Under the pieces are notes generated by a model. That model was not told the DNA's origin. It worked only from the letters and a program-made list of their open reading frames with translations, and ran no database searches. 5,585 bases of DNA. Origin: an uncultured Clostridia bacterium. GTDB taxonomy: Bacteria; Bacillota; Clostridia; Peptostreptococcales; Anaerovoracaceae. Position 1 is the stretch's first letter, and each line of letters opens with the position of its first letter. The position numbers and the translations under genes were made by a program. The DNA lies in contig CAKQVC010000153.1 of NCBI GenBank assembly GCA_934277655.1, positions 1 to 5,585 on the forward strand, given 5' to 3'. Of the stretch, positions 4,891 through 5,585 are shown one piece after another.

Positions 4891-5585
4891 TTAGTACTTA
4901 AATTCTGGTGCGATTTTTTTTATCGTCGGCATAATCCCAATTCCTCCCGGTGTCTGTCCCGGAAGCTGCCAGAAATCATGTGCACAGTAATTGTTTCCCT
5001 CAATGATCGCAGGTCCGTTTGGAGTAATGGCAACGTCCCAGCCGATATAGCGCATCTGCGGCACAACCAGAGCTGCCTTCTTGACCATTTCAACTGCTTC
5101 TTTCATGTAAGGAACTTTATATCCAAGGAGCGGCTGATGCGTGTTTGGATGCTCGGTGTAATGTTTGCCGGCTGTCGTGTCTCCGGAATGTGCCGGATAA
5201 AGGAACTCGCCCGTTTCCAGATCTACCGGTCCATGAACACCATAGTTATCAACAACTCTGCCGTCTCTTCCCATTTTAAATACAGAATAAAGCAGATGCG
5301 GCTCGCCTTTAGCGTCTACTAATGTGATCATCCGCATGGTGTTAACGGAATATGGATACATTTTTGCAACATCAGGATGGTTTTCAATCACGTCCTCGAT
5401 CGTCGCAAAATGTTTTTCCCTAATGTATTGAATAAAGGCATCACTGTTTTCAAAATCTGCGGTTTTGAGTAGTTCTGCCCCGATTCCACAGGTCAGATCC
5501 TTCATCTTAGCAAAAACCTTCTCACGACTGTCAAAGAACTTCTTAATGTCCTCTTCCGTCGCAATTTCAAGATCCAGGCATTCTC
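4891..5585 (-). CDS. Sugar-transfer-associated-type ATP-grasp ligase, C-terminal part (cut by right edge)
   Basis: The frame is open from the right edge to TAA at 4891, 230 complete codons. An internal ATG at 5505 is not the true start because similar sequence (LEIATEEDIKKFFDSREKVF) continues upstream in frame. Recognisable parts are SVNTMRMITL (5349-5320), an HPNTHQPLLGYKVP segment (5148-5107) and RYIGWDVAITPNGPAIIEGN (5049-4990). The last has the Asp, Glu and Asn that bind magnesium-ATP in ATP-grasp enzymes, so the catalytic end looks intact. This pattern fits the sugar-transfer-associated ATP-grasp family, often found with cell-surface polysaccharide genes. The family activates a carboxylate as acyl phosphate for attack by an amine; the true substrates are unknown. 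It ends 40 bases before the MurT-like gene on the same strand and probably heads the operon or follows further genes outside the window. Confidence 0.82.
   Translation of the reverse strand, partial: ECLDLEIATEEDIKKFFDSREKVFAKMKDLTCGIGAELLKTADFENSDAFIQYIREKHFATIEDVIENHPDVAKMYPYSVNTMRMITLVDAKGEPHLLYSVFKMGRDGRVVDNYGVHGPVDLETGEFLYPAHSGDTTAGKHYTEHPNTHQPLLGYKVPYMKEAVEMVKKAALVVPQMRYIGWDVAITPNGPAIIEGNNYCAHDFWQLPGQTPGGIGIMPTIKKIAPEFKY

Noticed and set aside
3423..5322. Several long plus-strand open frames (3423-3887, 4059-4583, 4621-5322)
   Set aside because: They are antisense to the MurT-like and ATP-grasp genes, whose motifs are clear, and their products look like random translations.
1..5585. 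CRISPR arrays, tRNA or rRNA genes, insertion sequences, attachment sites
   Set aside because: No regularly spaced long repeats, cloverleaf, transposase or paired terminal repeats were seen.

Overview
The window looks like chromosomal DNA of a moderately AT-rich, spore-forming-type Firmicute, most likely of the Clostridia and plausibly Lachnospiraceae. This rests on the gene families (BlaI/M56 pair, short M50 protease, LysM protein, MurT/GatD-type pair, sugar-transfer-type ATP-grasp), strong AGGAGG-type ribosome binding sites and TTGACA/TATAAT promoters. The assignment is an inference from family content, not from a marker gene.

All genes except one lie on the minus strand. From the left: the N-terminal 174 residues of a BlaR1-like M56 membrane metallopeptidase (cut by the window edge); just upstream of it in transcription order, a BlaI/MecI-type repressor gene with a frameshift near 651-657; and that operon's promoter, embedded in two TACTACA/TGTAGTA operators. 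Next come a weak terminator and a run of four GTATTCT-type repeats. A complete site-2-protease-like M50 gene (1143-1862) follows. The divergent region 1863-2073 holds promoters for both directions and a perfect 15-bp inverted repeat. A small two-LysM protein (2074-2421) is read on the plus strand. A bidirectional terminator (about 2536-2590) separates it from the last operon.

The right half (2687 to the edge) is a three-gene minus-strand operon, transcribed as ATP-grasp protein (C-terminal part only), MurT-like Mur ligase, then GatD-like amidotransferase-fold protein. In Staphylococcus aureus MurT/GatD amidates the glutamate of lipid II, using glutaminase residues Cys94 and His189 of GatD and Asp349 of MurT (numbers from memory). 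Here all three aligned positions are changed: Gly89 and Ile205 in the GatD-like protein, Asn364 in the MurT-like one. The Mur-ligase ATP site and zinc ribbon remain. The operon therefore appears to encode a MurT/GatD-derived ligase that cannot draw ammonia from glutamine in the known way, linked to a second ATP-dependent ligase. It may act in an undescribed cell-envelope or small-molecule modification, and it is the most interesting content of the window.
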